From positions 19,455 to 83,454 of the forward strand of contig JAMPXC010000008.1 of the NCBI GenBank assembly GCA_023701385.1: a stretch of 64,000 bases of DNA. The letters are read 5' to 3'. Below the pieces are notes generated by a model that was not told the DNA's origin, did no database searches, and saw only the letters and a program-made list of their open reading frames with translations. This DNA comes from Pseudobdellovibrio sp. (lineage in GTDB: Bacteria; Bdellovibrionota; Bdellovibrionia; Bdellovibrionales; Bdellovibrionaceae). Position 1 is the first letter of the stretch. Each line of letters begins with the position of its first letter. Position numbers and translations under genes: made by a program. This document shows positions 17,215 to 25,618 of the stretch, one piece after another.

Positions 17215-18024
17215 ATGAACGTTACGAAAAAATTGTTACTTGTGTTTCTGCCTTTAGCCTTAGTGTCTTGTAAATCAAATAAAGAAGAAGCCATTGAAGA
17301 AACTGTTATTCCTTCAGAAGTAGCTTTGGCTGACGTGTCTTCGGGAAGTTGTCTGGATTTAGAAAAATTATCCCGCGCTTTACAAAGCCCGCAGTTTTCC
17401 GTGCCTGCCGCGATGATGACAACAAGCCTAAAACCGCTTGATGTTATGCCGCAAGCAAAGATCAATTATTTTTCATACGCTACTTTTAATTACAAAGTTT
17501 CAGCCGTGAATGAGATGGGTTTGTTCACGCAGATTCGCCAGAAAGATTGTAAAACAGTGCAAATGCTTTCGGCGTCTGAAGAAGTGATGACTTTTGAAAT
17601 TATCGATTCTTCAGATAAAGAAATTACTATTAAACTCAAAGATAAATTTCGCGATACGATGATTGCCGCTCAGAAAAAAGCTTTATTTGATCGCCAACAG
17701 CCGTATCAAATAACCTATAAGTATCTTTCACCACATAGTTTATCAATCACCGAAAAGTACAGCACCGTTGATCCTATTTGTATTTCAAAGACAGCACTTT
17801 CTTTTGAAATCCGAAAAGATCTTCACTGGGCAAGCCGGGTGGGTGAACTTCCGCAAAGTTATGAAATCGATACCCAGTATCTAAATCAAGTTAAAGAATC
17901 GGTTACGCCAGAAGCTTTAGCGCAAGTTTCTTCTTTAGAAGCGCCTGAAAATATTCCGGTAGAATCTATTCGCGCAGTTATGCGTTCGCCACTTAAAGAA
18001 GAGCTTAAGTTGTGCGTGCAATAA
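17215..18024 (+). CDS. Lipoprotein of unknown function
   Basis: The 269-residue protein has lipobox LVSC (lipid Cys about residue 19), so it is a membrane-anchored exported protein. A strong AGAGGGGG site precedes the ATG. I recognise no family. Cys residues in GSCLDLE, KDCKTV, DPICIS and LKLCVQ could form two disulfides. Its 3' end overlaps the start of the next gene by 13 nt, so the two are probably translationally coupled. Being just after the DQDK lipoprotein terminator, it may receive read-through from the sigma-54 promoter. Confidence 0.75.
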   Translation: MNVTKKLLLVFLPLALVSCKSNKEEAIEETVIPSEVALADVSSGSCLDLEKLSRALQSPQFSVPAAMMTTSLKPLDVMPQAKINYFSYATFNYKVSAVNEMGLFTQIRQKDCKTVQMLSASEEVMTFEIIDSSDKEITIKLKDKFRDTMIAAQKKALFDRQQPYQITYKYLSPHSLSITEKYSTVDPICISKTALSFEIRKDLHWASRVGELPQSYEIDTQYLNQVKESVTPEALAQVSSLEAPENIPVESIRAVMRSPLKEELKLCVQ

Positions 18025-19154
18025 GAGCTGTTTTTTTTACTCTGTGTGCTTTGCTGATGGTGGCCTGTGCTAAAGACAAAAAGTATGTCGAAGCCTCGTC
18101 ACCATATTGCCAAAGCAATATGGTAAAAAACCAGTTCATCGTTCATTGGAAGAAAAAAAGTCCGTCACTTATAGATTCAGAAAATCTAGATCACTTTATT
18201 AACATTAACCGCGACGATATTGATTTCGTCGAACCTAACTACACCATCTTCGCAAAACTTGTAAAAACGGAAGAAGAAGAACCAGTAACTCCGTCATTTG
18301 GAACTCCTGAATCGGCTCAAACAGTTTACGAAACGATTCATGTTCGCTCGGCGTGGTACCGGGGATTTTTCGGCCAAGGGTTAACGGTAGCGGTTGTTGA
18401 TACGGGAATAGATCAAAAACATCCAAGTTTGCGCCGTCGTATGGTGCCGGGATGGAATTTTATTTCAAATGCTGAAAGTGTAGATGATGAAACCGGACAC
18501 GGAACCGCCATGGCTGGCATTATCACCGGACCCTACCTGAATAGTTCAAGTTTAAGTTTAGCTCCTGATGTAAAAATTCTTCCGGTTGATTTTATGACGG
18601 CAGATGGTGGCACTGAGTATCATGCGCAAGAGGCTTTGGCCTTTGCTATCGCCCACAACGCTAAAATTATTAATAATTCATGGACCGTGAATTGTTCAGA
18701 ATTATTGCGAACGTCGTTTGTCGGATGGGCTGGCGCCAATGTGGTCTTTGTGAACTCATCCGGAAACGAGCCAGTCGATGTCATCAGTCACGGCGTTTTA
18801 CCGGCGGCTCTGAGCTTAGGAAATCACGTGCATGTCGGATCGCTCGATGATCGGGGGCATCGTTCAAGTTTTAGTGGCTTTGGTCAAACGGTTCACATCT
18901 ACGCGCCAGGTGAACATGTTCCAAGCTTTGCACAAACAGATACTGGTAGTCGCAGTGTGCGCATATCAGGAACCAGTGCTTCAACAGCCATTGTTTCTGC
19001 GGCAGCAGCACTTTTATGGAGTGCATTTCCAAAAGCGACCGCTCAAGAAATTGTAAGTTTATTGATTGAAGGAGCTCAGCAAGAGCCAACTGTTGAACCC
19101 ACGTTAAATATTCAAGAGTCGTTACGTTTGGGTCGCGAACGCTTTCGTGAATAA
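18012..19154 (+). CDS. Lipoprotein subtilisin-like serine protease
   Basis: The 380-residue protein starts at GTG 18012, overlapping the previous gene. It has lipobox MVAC, so the protease is tethered to a membrane. A short N-terminal stretch (QFIVHWKKKSP ... DFVEPNYTIF) resembles a small I9 propeptide. The triad is Asp130 (VAVVDTGID), His163 (TGHGTAMAG) and Ser322 (GTSAST), with the oxyanion Asn in NSSGN. The motif GTSAST replaces the usual GTSMA, as in some divergent subtilases. Coupling with the preceding lipoprotein suggests they work together, for example as protease and partner or inhibitor; this is inference. Confidence 0.9.
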   Translation: MRAIRAVFFTLCALLMVACAKDKKYVEASSPYCQSNMVKNQFIVHWKKKSPSLIDSENLDHFININRDDIDFVEPNYTIFAKLVKTEEEEPVTPSFGTPESAQTVYETIHVRSAWYRGFFGQGLTVAVVDTGIDQKHPSLRRRMVPGWNFISNAESVDDETGHGTAMAGIITGPYLNSSSLSLAPDVKILPVDFMTADGGTEYHAQEALAFAIAHNAKIINNSWTVNCSELLRTSFVGWAGANVVFVNSSGNEPVDVISHGVLPAALSLGNHVHVGSLDDRGHRSSFSGFGQTVHIYAPGEHVPSFAQTDTGSRSVRISGTSASTAIVSAAAALLWSAFPKATAQEIVSLLIEGAQQEPTVEPTLNIQESLRLGRERFRE

Positions 19155-19164
19155 AAGCAATTAA

Positions 19165-19188
19165 AAACACCCCCTGTTTTTGGGGTTT
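19165..19188 (+). terminator. Weak terminator
   Basis: ACCCC and GGGGT pair around CTGTTTTT, followed by a short T-rich stretch, 10 nt after the subtilase stop. Confidence 0.5.
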
Positions 19189-19268
19189 ATATATGGCTTA
19201 TTGTTTAGATTGGATTATTTTTTAGTCAATAACAATTTATTTATTTACAATAGCGTAGGCTGTATCCG

Positions 19269-19721
19269 ATGCTAGGGTTATCCATGATCTTAAACGTCGT
19301 ATTAGCCGGTATAGTGTTGTTTTTTATTAATAGCTGTAGGACACCCATCCACTTCGTCGGCTATCAGTTCCGGTCGTTAAAGCAGCCTAAAGAAATTATT
19401 TTAAGTAATTACATAACTGATCTTACTGAAGATAAATATAAACATTTTATTAGTAACAATTGTACTTATTACTTTCATAAAAAAAGTGCTCATTACTTTA
19501 CTGTTTGCAAAAAAGATGAAGATATATTTTTCGTCGGAACTGATGTGCGTTTAGACGAACTTTCGCCAGAAAGCAGCGAAGAAATTTTGCAAAAGATGGA
19601 TCTTGAGGCTTCAGAGCGAATCACAAAAATTAAAGCCACGTTGCAAAATCTTCAGCCCGCAGCTATTTCAGGTCCATCTTTTGTCGTTTACAAAAGTCAC
19701 GATTTAGAAAATTCTAACTAA
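19269..19721 (+). CDS. Small protein with N-terminal membrane anchor or lipobox, unknown
   Basis: The 150-residue product begins with a hydrophobic segment (LNVVLAGIVLFFINSC) that ends in Cys, so it could be a lipoprotein or a single-pass protein. The rest (SNYITDLTEDKYKHFISNNCTYYF) is not recognised; a C-terminal helix is charged. Two ATGs are possible, 19269 and 19284; neither has a good ribosome site. Its stop is 1 nt from the stop of the convergent gene. Confidence 0.6.
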   Translation: MLGLSMILNVVLAGIVLFFINSCRTPIHFVGYQFRSLKQPKEIILSNYITDLTEDKYKHFISNNCTYYFHKKSAHYFTVCKKDEDIFFVGTDVRLDELSPESSEEILQKMDLEASERITKIKATLQNLQPAAISGPSFVVYKSHDLENSN

Positions 19722-19722
19722 A

Positions 19723-21018
19723 TTATTCATTAACACTTTCATTTAACAAAGCTTCGGCAATTCGGCTTAAGACCTTGCCTTTTTGCGAGGCTTCGATGGC
19801 ACGGGCCGCGTAACTGTCTGGTAGGCGGTTATCTAAATCCCAAGATTCAGAAAGTGCCAGATCTTCTGTGGTCATAGCGCGCCCTGTGGCTCCGTATGAC
19901 CAGATAAAATCAGGACGGGCATGTGAATGCCATTCTCCACCTATAATATTGTAGCTTTCATCTAATTCTAAATCATAAACAAAGTTATAAGACTTAGTAC
20001 GGTCATTTCGCCCTTCATTTACAGCAGGGGTTACAAGTGACGGAATAAAAGCATCCATTACTACACCAACAATATATTTAGTACGTGGGCTTCTGTAATT
20101 TTTAAACTTGTCAGCCGTCATATTTTCGACTGGTTCTAAAGCTGCTTTTAAACTGTGAGTTGTTTCAAAAGTGCGTGGATTAAAATAGCTATAATCATAA
20201 CCTTTCACCGCAAAGTTCCAGACTTCAGATCCTGTTGTTGAATCCATCACGAAACTTTTTTGGTACATGCCGATACGGTTTGTAACACCTAAGTGCCAGC
20301 TCATAGGATTTGAATCTAAACACGAAACATCCATGGGGCGTTGATATTGGTCTTTTAACACGACGTCTTGACGGCAGCGATTACCAGCCTGAATTGAATC
20401 AGTGCTTGATTCAGCCCACAGGTAGGACATTAAAGCTTTGATATCTTGTTTGTAGAATTCGATCGTGTAATGGCCAGTCACATCGGTTACAACCACAGAC
20501 TGGCGAGGCGCCTTGACGCCCATGTGTGCTGCGGCTGACCAGCCATGGCAAATACCTGTCCAGGTCGGCACATAGCCGTATTGCTGTAATGTTTTTTGTC
20601 CACGGGCCCACATGGCTTTTGTTAATGTCCAGTTTGAATCACCAACAAGTAAATCATATTTTTCTGCGGGCGACAGGCGGTTGATACTTCCAGCGATCAC
20701 TAAAAGTTCAGACGGGCGAAGTAAATAATCATTATAATTAGTCAGATAATCTTTTGATTTTGGAAAATCAGGATCTGCATAGCGTTGTCCTAAAAGGCCT
20801 TGATGAATGGGCCAATAAGATCCGGCCCAGATTTCATACTGCGAATGGCCTTGCGTTAGACGCGTGCTTTGTAAACTAAAAATGTTTGCAACATAAGACT
20901 GGTTATCAAGAAATATTTTAAAATCGTCATCTCTTGCAGGTTCTGAAAAAGGCGTAACTGATATCGTAGACATCGCCATTAAAGATGAAACAGTTAAGTT
21001 TAAAATTGGTTTTATCAT
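19723..21018 (-). CDS. Exported transglutaminase-elicitor-like protein
   Basis: The 431-residue protein has a weak signal peptide at the N-terminus. The segment YVPTWTGICHGWSAAAHMG resembles the active-site Cys region of the elicitor transglutaminase family, known from Phytophthora (GP42), which cross-links Gln and Lys side chains. Other family-like stretches are VTGHYTIEFYKQDIKALMSYLW, MSWHLGVTNRIG and GGEWHSHARPDFIWSYG; the two His-containing stretches could supply the His of a Cys-His-Asp triad. The assignment rests on recall of the family pattern. It is preceded on the minus strand by a GG-N10-GC site at 21069-21085. Confidence 0.65.
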   Translation of the reverse strand: MIKPILNLTVSSLMAMSTISVTPFSEPARDDDFKIFLDNQSYVANIFSLQSTRLTQGHSQYEIWAGSYWPIHQGLLGQRYADPDFPKSKDYLTNYNDYLLRPSELLVIAGSINRLSPAEKYDLLVGDSNWTLTKAMWARGQKTLQQYGYVPTWTGICHGWSAAAHMGVKAPRQSVVVTDVTGHYTIEFYKQDIKALMSYLWAESSTDSIQAGNRCRQDVVLKDQYQRPMDVSCLDSNPMSWHLGVTNRIGMYQKSFVMDSTTGSEVWNFAVKGYDYSYFNPRTFETTHSLKAALEPVENMTADKFKNYRSPRTKYIVGVVMDAFIPSLVTPAVNEGRNDRTKSYNFVYDLELDESYNIIGGEWHSHARPDFIWSYGATGRAMTTEDLALSESWDLDNRLPDSYAARAIEASQKGKVLSRIAEALLNESVNE

Positions 21019-21068
21019 AGTTCACACTCCACACGAATTAGTAACAATACTTTAACAACTGTGAATAA

Positions 21069-21085
21069 GTGCACTATCTATTCCA
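21069..21085 (-). promoter_or_regulatory. Possible sigma-54 promoter (weaker match)
   Basis: On the minus strand TGGAATAGATAGTGCAC has the invariant GG-N10-GC spacing but lacks the CAC and TT of the consensus. It would give a 41-nt leader with a GGAG site before the ATG at 21018. Confidence 0.35.
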
Positions 21086-21263
21086 CGCTTTTACTTGGCC
21101 TAAATTGCCCGAGGCGTGGGGAATGAGGCAATGTGGAACTTGAAGACGGGCGAATTGGGATAAGTCAGATTCTTGGCTAGTGTTTAACAGATCAACACAC
21201 AAGCTTAGTTTAAAGTGTGTTCTATCACATTTGGCGAGCATGCATTTAGCTACGTAAAGTCTC

Positions 21264-22322
21264 ATGCGCCAGAGCTTCTTTAATTCTTTTATTCTGCTTT
21301 TTACTTTCTTGTTTTCGGCTTTGGCTTTTTCTCAAACTGAGGCAGTGTTTTCTTCTAGCGAAGTGATGCGTTTGCGTGTTGAAGGAGCTTGGACAGAACT
21401 TTTAAAACAACGCTTCTATGCTCCCGAAGTGGCTAAGCAAGCCCGTATTCCGGTTAAGGTTGTCATCGAAAACTCTGATAAATCAGAAACTCTTATTTAC
21501 GCTGAAGTGGGTTTACGTGGCAACACAAGCCTGTCACCGCTTGAATGTAATTTTCCAAAATACAGTTTATATTTTTTCGCTGAAAATGTTTCTGGAACTT
21601 CATTAGCCGGTCGCGAACAATTAGCTGTCGGAAGCCACTGCAGTTATCAAGGTGGAAATTCACAGCTTTACGGTCGAGCTTACGATGGTAAATCACCTCT
21701 GCGAGAAGCTTTGGTTTATCGCTTTTTAGAAATTTTAGAAATTCCTTCGTTTAAAACCAGGCCGGTTATGGTTCAGTATATTGATTCGTCAAAAGAAGAA
21801 AAGGGCAATGCCGTCGCGTGGAACCAAGCTTTTTTAATGGAAAGTTTAAAACAGTTTTCTCAGCGCATGGGCTATGAATTAGTTGATGAAGACAGTGCTA
21901 ATCAAGTTGATTTAGGAGAAGCGGGTTTAACAGATATTCAAAAACTAGCGCGAGTTATTTTGTTTCAAGAAATGATCGGCAATAACGACTGGAAAGTAAA
22001 TTTCAACGAACTTCCCGGAGTTAGGCAAACCTGGAATATGTTTTTAGCTAAAAATATTGAAACTTCTCATGTTGAAGTCGTGCCTAGTGATTTTGATTTA
22101 TCATCAGCTGTAACATTATTGAATGAGCCAGCCTCGGCCCCGCAAGAAACCTTAAAAAAACTGCCCCCTGAACAGGTGGTCTTGGCTAAAACGTTTTACC
22201 GCAGCAAGCGTGTTAAACTTTTTGATGAGCTAAAAAGTCTTAAAAAACTAGATTCTGCAGGGTATCAACATATCAAAACGAAACTGGAGCAGTTCTTTAA
22301 CGTCAAGCTTAAGCAGAGATAA
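21264..22322 (+). CDS. Exported divergent CotH-like protein
   Basis: The 352-residue protein has a signal peptide (to about residue 23, ALAFSQ). It carries VGLRGNTSLSPLECNFPKYSLYF, GREQLAVGSHC, YDGKSPLREALVYRFLEIL and VPSDFDLSSAVTL. This layout matches a group of uncharacterised exported proteins related to CotH atypical kinases, with a conserved NDW (GNNDWKVN) and a DFD metal-binding-like motif. Catalytic activity is unproven. A clearer CotH-like protein begins at 763. It seems to be monocistronic, with no clear ribosome site before the ATG. Confidence 0.6.
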   Translation: MRQSFFNSFILLFTFLFSALAFSQTEAVFSSSEVMRLRVEGAWTELLKQRFYAPEVAKQARIPVKVVIENSDKSETLIYAEVGLRGNTSLSPLECNFPKYSLYFFAENVSGTSLAGREQLAVGSHCSYQGGNSQLYGRAYDGKSPLREALVYRFLEILEIPSFKTRPVMVQYIDSSKEEKGNAVAWNQAFLMESLKQFSQRMGYELVDEDSANQVDLGEAGLTDIQKLARVILFQEMIGNNDWKVNFNELPGVRQTWNMFLAKNIETSHVEVVPSDFDLSSAVTLLNEPASAPQETLKKLPPEQVVLAKTFYRSKRVKLFDELKSLKKLDSAGYQHIKTKLEQFFNVKLKQR

Positions 22323-22369
22323 GTAGAAAAGTACATATCAGTCTAACACGAAGTTTACAACTTTGTTAG

Positions 22370-22729
22370 ATGATAGTTTATATGACGGACCATAAAAATT
22401 TATTTACAATAGGAAATATGACGATACTAAGCGAAAAGCGTAGCGTGGTTATTAAAGATGAACACAACCTAGAACACACTGTGAAATTCACACACACAGA
22501 ATTTCGTCTTTTAATCTGCTTGGCCAGCCAACCCGAAAAAGTGTTTTCACGTGAAGAACTCTTTAAACTAGCCTGGAACGGCAGTGACCCTAATGTTATG
22601 GGCCGCAATGTCGATGTGCATATCTGCCAGGTTAGAAAAAAATTAAATGCTGTCAGCACTCATACAGTTAAGGCTTTATCTGGTGTAGGCTACAAGCTCA
22701 CTATAAACCGCAAAAAAATTACGGCTTAA
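22370..22729 (+). CDS. Stand-alone OmpR/PhoB-type DNA-binding domain
   Basis: The 119-residue protein consists almost only of a winged-helix Trans_reg_C domain: FTHTEFRLLICLASQPEKVFSREELFKLAW, GRNVDVHICQVRKKL and KALSGVGYKLTI. It lacks a receiver domain, so it must be controlled otherwise (abundance, ligand or partner). An alternative ATG lies at 22382. Its 3' end overlaps the convergent P-loop gene by 11 nt. The target genes are unknown. Confidence 0.8.
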   Translation: MIVYMTDHKNLFTIGNMTILSEKRSVVIKDEHNLEHTVKFTHTEFRLLICLASQPEKVFSREELFKLAWNGSDPNVMGRNVDVHICQVRKKLNAVSTHTVKALSGVGYKLTINRKKITA

Positions 22730-23243
22730 AAATCTGGTTTAAGTCGTTCACTGATCGAATGATCGTGGTCTTTGATTTAAGTGATTCACGCGATAAAATG
22801 CGCAGCATTTCAGGCCGCATTTTAGTGTGAACCTGATGAATCGTTTTAAATAATTTTAAGATATGTTGTAGATCACGCTCGCTGCTATTTTGAGGAAGCT
22901 CTTTTCTTTGTCCGAAGAATAAATTTTTAAGCACACGTTTGACGGCCCAAAAATAATGAGTAGTTAAAGGCAGATCAATCATGATCACCCAATCAGCTTT
23001 TTGCAGACGGTTTTCTAAAATGTCTAAAGGGCCAAAACCGTCAATAACCCATTGCGATTTGTTTTGTTCAGCTTGAAGAAGGCGGATTGATTCAGGGTAC
23101 GGGCGAAACTTTAAACCTTCCATAAATTGGATTTGATCTACATGGGTTAAAGGTAGGCTGTAGCGTTTTGCCAAATGGTGAGCCAATTTGGTTTTGCCAG
23201 CGCAAGAGTTTCCGATAATGGCAATGCGTGAATAAGTCGTCAT
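22719..23243 (-). CDS. P-loop nucleotide kinase-like protein (FlaR / topology-modulation type)
   Basis: The 174-residue cytoplasmic protein has a Walker A motif IGNSCAGKT at residues 10-18, and the adenylate-kinase-like layout seen in FlaR/topology-modulation proteins: a Asp after strand 2 (THVDQIQF), a VIDGFG strand, and ADWVIMIDLP. An Arg-rich lid (AVKRVLKNLFFGQRKELP) follows. The substrate is unknown. The gene is convergent with the winged-helix gene and divergent from the metallo-beta-lactamase gene. Confidence 0.75.
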   Translation of the reverse strand: MTTYSRIAIIGNSCAGKTKLAHHLAKRYSLPLTHVDQIQFMEGLKFRPYPESIRLLQAEQNKSQWVIDGFGPLDILENRLQKADWVIMIDLPLTTHYFWAVKRVLKNLFFGQRKELPQNSSERDLQHILKLFKTIHQVHTKMRPEMLRILSRESLKSKTTIIRSVNDLNQIFKP

Positions 23244-23293
23244 CTTTTAAAAAGATAGCAGGATCAAACTGTTTAAGCTAGACTTAAAAGCCT

Positions 23294-24136
23294 ATGAGTT
23301 TACGTGTGGGTGAAGTTTGGCAATATGGTGATTTTAAATTCTTCGGCACTTCTTTAGCCGGAGTACGTACCGCTATTTCAATGCCTGAGTTTTCGCTAAG
23401 TTTCGATGTGGCTCAGGGTTTTCCGTACCTGTTTAACATGACAAAGTTTTTTATTTCACACGGGCACTTAGATCATGCGGCGGGTATTCCCTATATTATT
23501 TCACAAAAAATGATGACCTCGCAAAAAGCGGGCGAATTTTATATGCCGCACTCTTTAGTACATCCTTTAACCGAGATCATGGGGTTATGGAGTAAGATCG
23601 AAGGTTTTCCCTACAATTTTAAGTTTGTCGGGATTAAAGCAGACGACGAGATTCAGATTAATAACCATCATTACATGAAAGTATTTCCGACAACTCATAG
23701 AATTGAATCTTTTGGTTACACGCTGTTTGAATCAAAGAAAAAATTAAAGCGTGAGTATCTAAACCTTCATAAAGACCAGATCGTCGAAATGCGAAAAAAA
23801 GGTGTTGATGTGAACGAAGTGGTTCACACACCGATGGTAAGCTTTACCGGAGACACACAAATAGAATTTTTAGAATCGCGCCCATGGGTTAAAAAATCAA
23901 AGATCCTTATTATGGAGACAACCTATTTAGATTCGCAGCGCTCGGTGGCCCGTGCGCGCGAATGGGGGCATACGCATTTAGATGAGTTAATTCCGCATCT
24001 GGATTCGATCGAAAGTGAGCGTATCGTTTTGATCCATGCATCAAGCCGTTATGGTGTGGCCGAGATGAATAAGCACTTAGATGAAAAAATACCGAAAGCC
24101 CACCGCGAGCGCGTTGTGTGCTTTCCTGGAAGATAG
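23294..24136 (+). CDS. Metallo-beta-lactamase-fold hydrolase, ribonuclease Z-like
   Basis: The 280-residue protein has the metal-binding motif SHGHLDHAAG at about residue 55 (HxHxDH), then HRIESFGYTL, the Asp of SFTGDTQ, and HTHLDEL with LIHASSRYG near the end. The layout resembles ribonuclease Z/ElaC-type proteins that trim tRNA 3' ends, though it could be a related esterase. No signal peptide is present, so it is cytoplasmic. A TAGACT box 10 nt before the ATG suggests a short leader. Confidence 0.78.
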   Translation: MSLRVGEVWQYGDFKFFGTSLAGVRTAISMPEFSLSFDVAQGFPYLFNMTKFFISHGHLDHAAGIPYIISQKMMTSQKAGEFYMPHSLVHPLTEIMGLWSKIEGFPYNFKFVGIKADDEIQINNHHYMKVFPTTHRIESFGYTLFESKKKLKREYLNLHKDQIVEMRKKGVDVNEVVHTPMVSFTGDTQIEFLESRPWVKKSKILIMETTYLDSQRSVARAREWGHTHLDELIPHLDSIESERIVLIHASSRYGVAEMNKHLDEKIPKAHRERVVCFPGR

Positions 24137-24210
24137 TGGCTAACAGTTTTAGTCACCATCTTAGGCTGATACAAGTAAGCCTTGTTTAATTAGATTTGGT
24201 CTTTAATGTC

Positions 24211-24228
24211 TTGGTACGCTGACTGCAA
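24211..24228 (+). promoter_or_regulatory. Sigma-54 promoter
   Basis: TTGGTACGCTGACTGCAA has GG-N10-GC. It differs by one base from the site at 30358-30375 and lies 32 nt before the ATG at 24243, predicting a leader of about 5 nt. Confidence 0.78.
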
Positions 24229-24242
24229 TACCTAAAACCACT

Positions 24243-24743
24243 ATGAAAAAACAAATCATCTTATTAGCGTCTTTATTGGTTTTATCGGTTCAAACTTTCG
24301 CAGCTAGCACAACAGAGCCTATTCTTTGTGAATCTGATGAGCGCAAAGAGTTAATCGAAGCGATGGTTAATGAAGAAAGTGGCGCGACTTGGAAAGAGTC
24401 GTTTAAAGCGGCCGGCGAAAAACTAAGTAAACAGATTGATAATATTTTATATAATGCAGATGCTGCAGCTAAAACGAATCCAAACGAAGTTCGTTTTTTA
24501 CTAAAAAAAGCCTCTTGTATCAGAGCAACTGGTACTGGCATGAATGTGTCAGATGAATTTATGGTAAAATACAAAGCTCATGATAAAGAAATTCGTTCAA
24601 AAAGTGGTTCTAACTTCTCAAAAATGGCGACTACTCCAAAAACCGTTGAAGAACAAAATCAAGTGACTAACTTTGAGCTTGTGTTTTTTAACCGTGACTC
24701 TATAGCCTTTATGCGCACTCTGATCGAAGAGTTTGATAACTAA
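24243..24743 (+). CDS. Small exported protein, paralogue of 30388-30912
   Basis: The 166-residue protein has signal peptide MKKQIILLASLLVLSVQTFA. The mature part is mostly helical with two Cys (ILCESDE and KASCIRA). It aligns along its length with the protein at 30388: both have a FK(A/E) helix, a (K)xA(S/V)C segment followed by V(S/A)DxF, and end FxNRxxxAFxxTxxExF/D. The family is unknown to me. Both genes have almost identical sigma-54 promoters at the same distance, so they form a small regulon. A bidirectional terminator follows. Confidence 0.8.
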   Translation: MKKQIILLASLLVLSVQTFAASTTEPILCESDERKELIEAMVNEESGATWKESFKAAGEKLSKQIDNILYNADAAAKTNPNEVRFLLKKASCIRATGTGMNVSDEFMVKYKAHDKEIRSKSGSNFSKMATTPKTVEEQNQVTNFELVFFNRDSIAFMRTLIEEFDN

Positions 24744-24752
24744 TAAAATAAT

Positions 24753-24791
24753 TAAAAAAAAGCGCAGACTTAAAAATCTGCGCTTTTTTAT
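24753..24791. terminator. Bidirectional terminator between convergent genes
   Basis: AGCGCAGA (24761-24768) and TCTGCGCT (24777-24784) are flanked by an A-run on the left and a T-run on the right, so it can serve both strands. Confidence 0.92.
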
Positions 24792-24813
24792 TTTTGTAAA
24801 ACCCTTAAGCCTT

Positions 24814-25512
24814 TTAAGCTAAGTCAAACAAGATAATTTCACTCTTATCGTTAGCTGTAAATTTCAAAAGCTCTTCATCTTGAAATGATAAAGCATCTCC
24901 GGTTGTTAATTCTTTACCATTCACGGTTAAATTGCCGCTCACGACTTGAACCCACGCGCCGCGAGTCGGGCGGAGTTTAAATTCTAAATCATCACCAGTT
25001 TTTAAACGTGAAATGTACATATCAGCGTCTTGCTTGATGCTGATCGAACCATCACGCCCATCTTCAGACATAACTAAAACTAACTTTTTTGAGTTTAAGT
25101 CATCTTCAAAAGATTTTTGTCCGTACCCTGGGGTTCCACCACGGGCTTTTGGCTGAATCCAGATCTGAAAAAAATGCGTCTCATTGTTTGGATCTGCATT
25201 GTATTCTGAATGCACAACACCTGTTCCAGCGCTCATTCTTTGAACTTCGCCTGGTTTGATGATGGCTTTAGTACCCATTGAATCTTTATGCTCTAACGCG
25301 CCCTTGACGACGTAAGAGATGATTTCCATACTTTGATGAGGATGGGCGCCAAAACCAGTTCCACCTTCGATACGATCTTCATTGATTACGCGAAGTGAGC
25401 GAAAGCCCATTTGCTCTGGATCATAGTAATCCGCAAAAGAGAAAGTGTGTTTTGATTTAAGCCAACCGTGATCTGCAATACCGCGGTCTTGTGATTTTCT
25501 AAGCTGTAGCAT
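24814..25512 (-). CDS. Pirin family protein (YhhW-like quercetinase)
   Basis: The 232-residue bicupin matches the YhhW type of pirin. Metal ligands are seen in FGAHPHQSMEI (two His) and GVVHSEYN (His, Glu) of the N-terminal cupin. The opening HTFSFADYYDPEQMGF and the SAGTGV(V)HSE segment are hallmark sequences. Some relatives oxidise quercetin; the physiological role is uncertain. It is divergent from a LysR-type regulator with a palindromic operator between them, the usual arrangement for a LysR-controlled pirin gene. A TTGGAGG site precedes the ATG. Confidence 0.9.
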   Translation of the reverse strand: MLQLRKSQDRGIADHGWLKSKHTFSFADYYDPEQMGFRSLRVINEDRIEGGTGFGAHPHQSMEIISYVVKGALEHKDSMGTKAIIKPGEVQRMSAGTGVVHSEYNADPNNETHFFQIWIQPKARGGTPGYGQKSFEDDLNSKKLVLVMSEDGRDGSISIKQDADMYISRLKTGDDLEFKLRPTRGAWVQVVSGNLTVNGKELTTGDALSFQDEELLKFTANDKSEIILFDLA

Positions 25513-25566
25513 AACGCCTCCAATACAAAGTACTTTACGGTAAAACAGATGTTTTTAATAGACTGT

Positions 25567-25580
25567 TTAATCTAGATTAA
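25567..25580. promoter_or_regulatory. Perfect 14-bp palindrome in the pirin/LysR divergent region
   Basis: TTAATCTAGATTAA contains two T-N11-A matches typical of LysR-family sites. It lies midway between the divergent genes and is the likely operator for the regulator at 25619. Confidence 0.65.
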
Positions 25581-25618
25581 TTGTTCAACCTAATGCATAA
25601 TAGGTTTTCGAGGTACGA

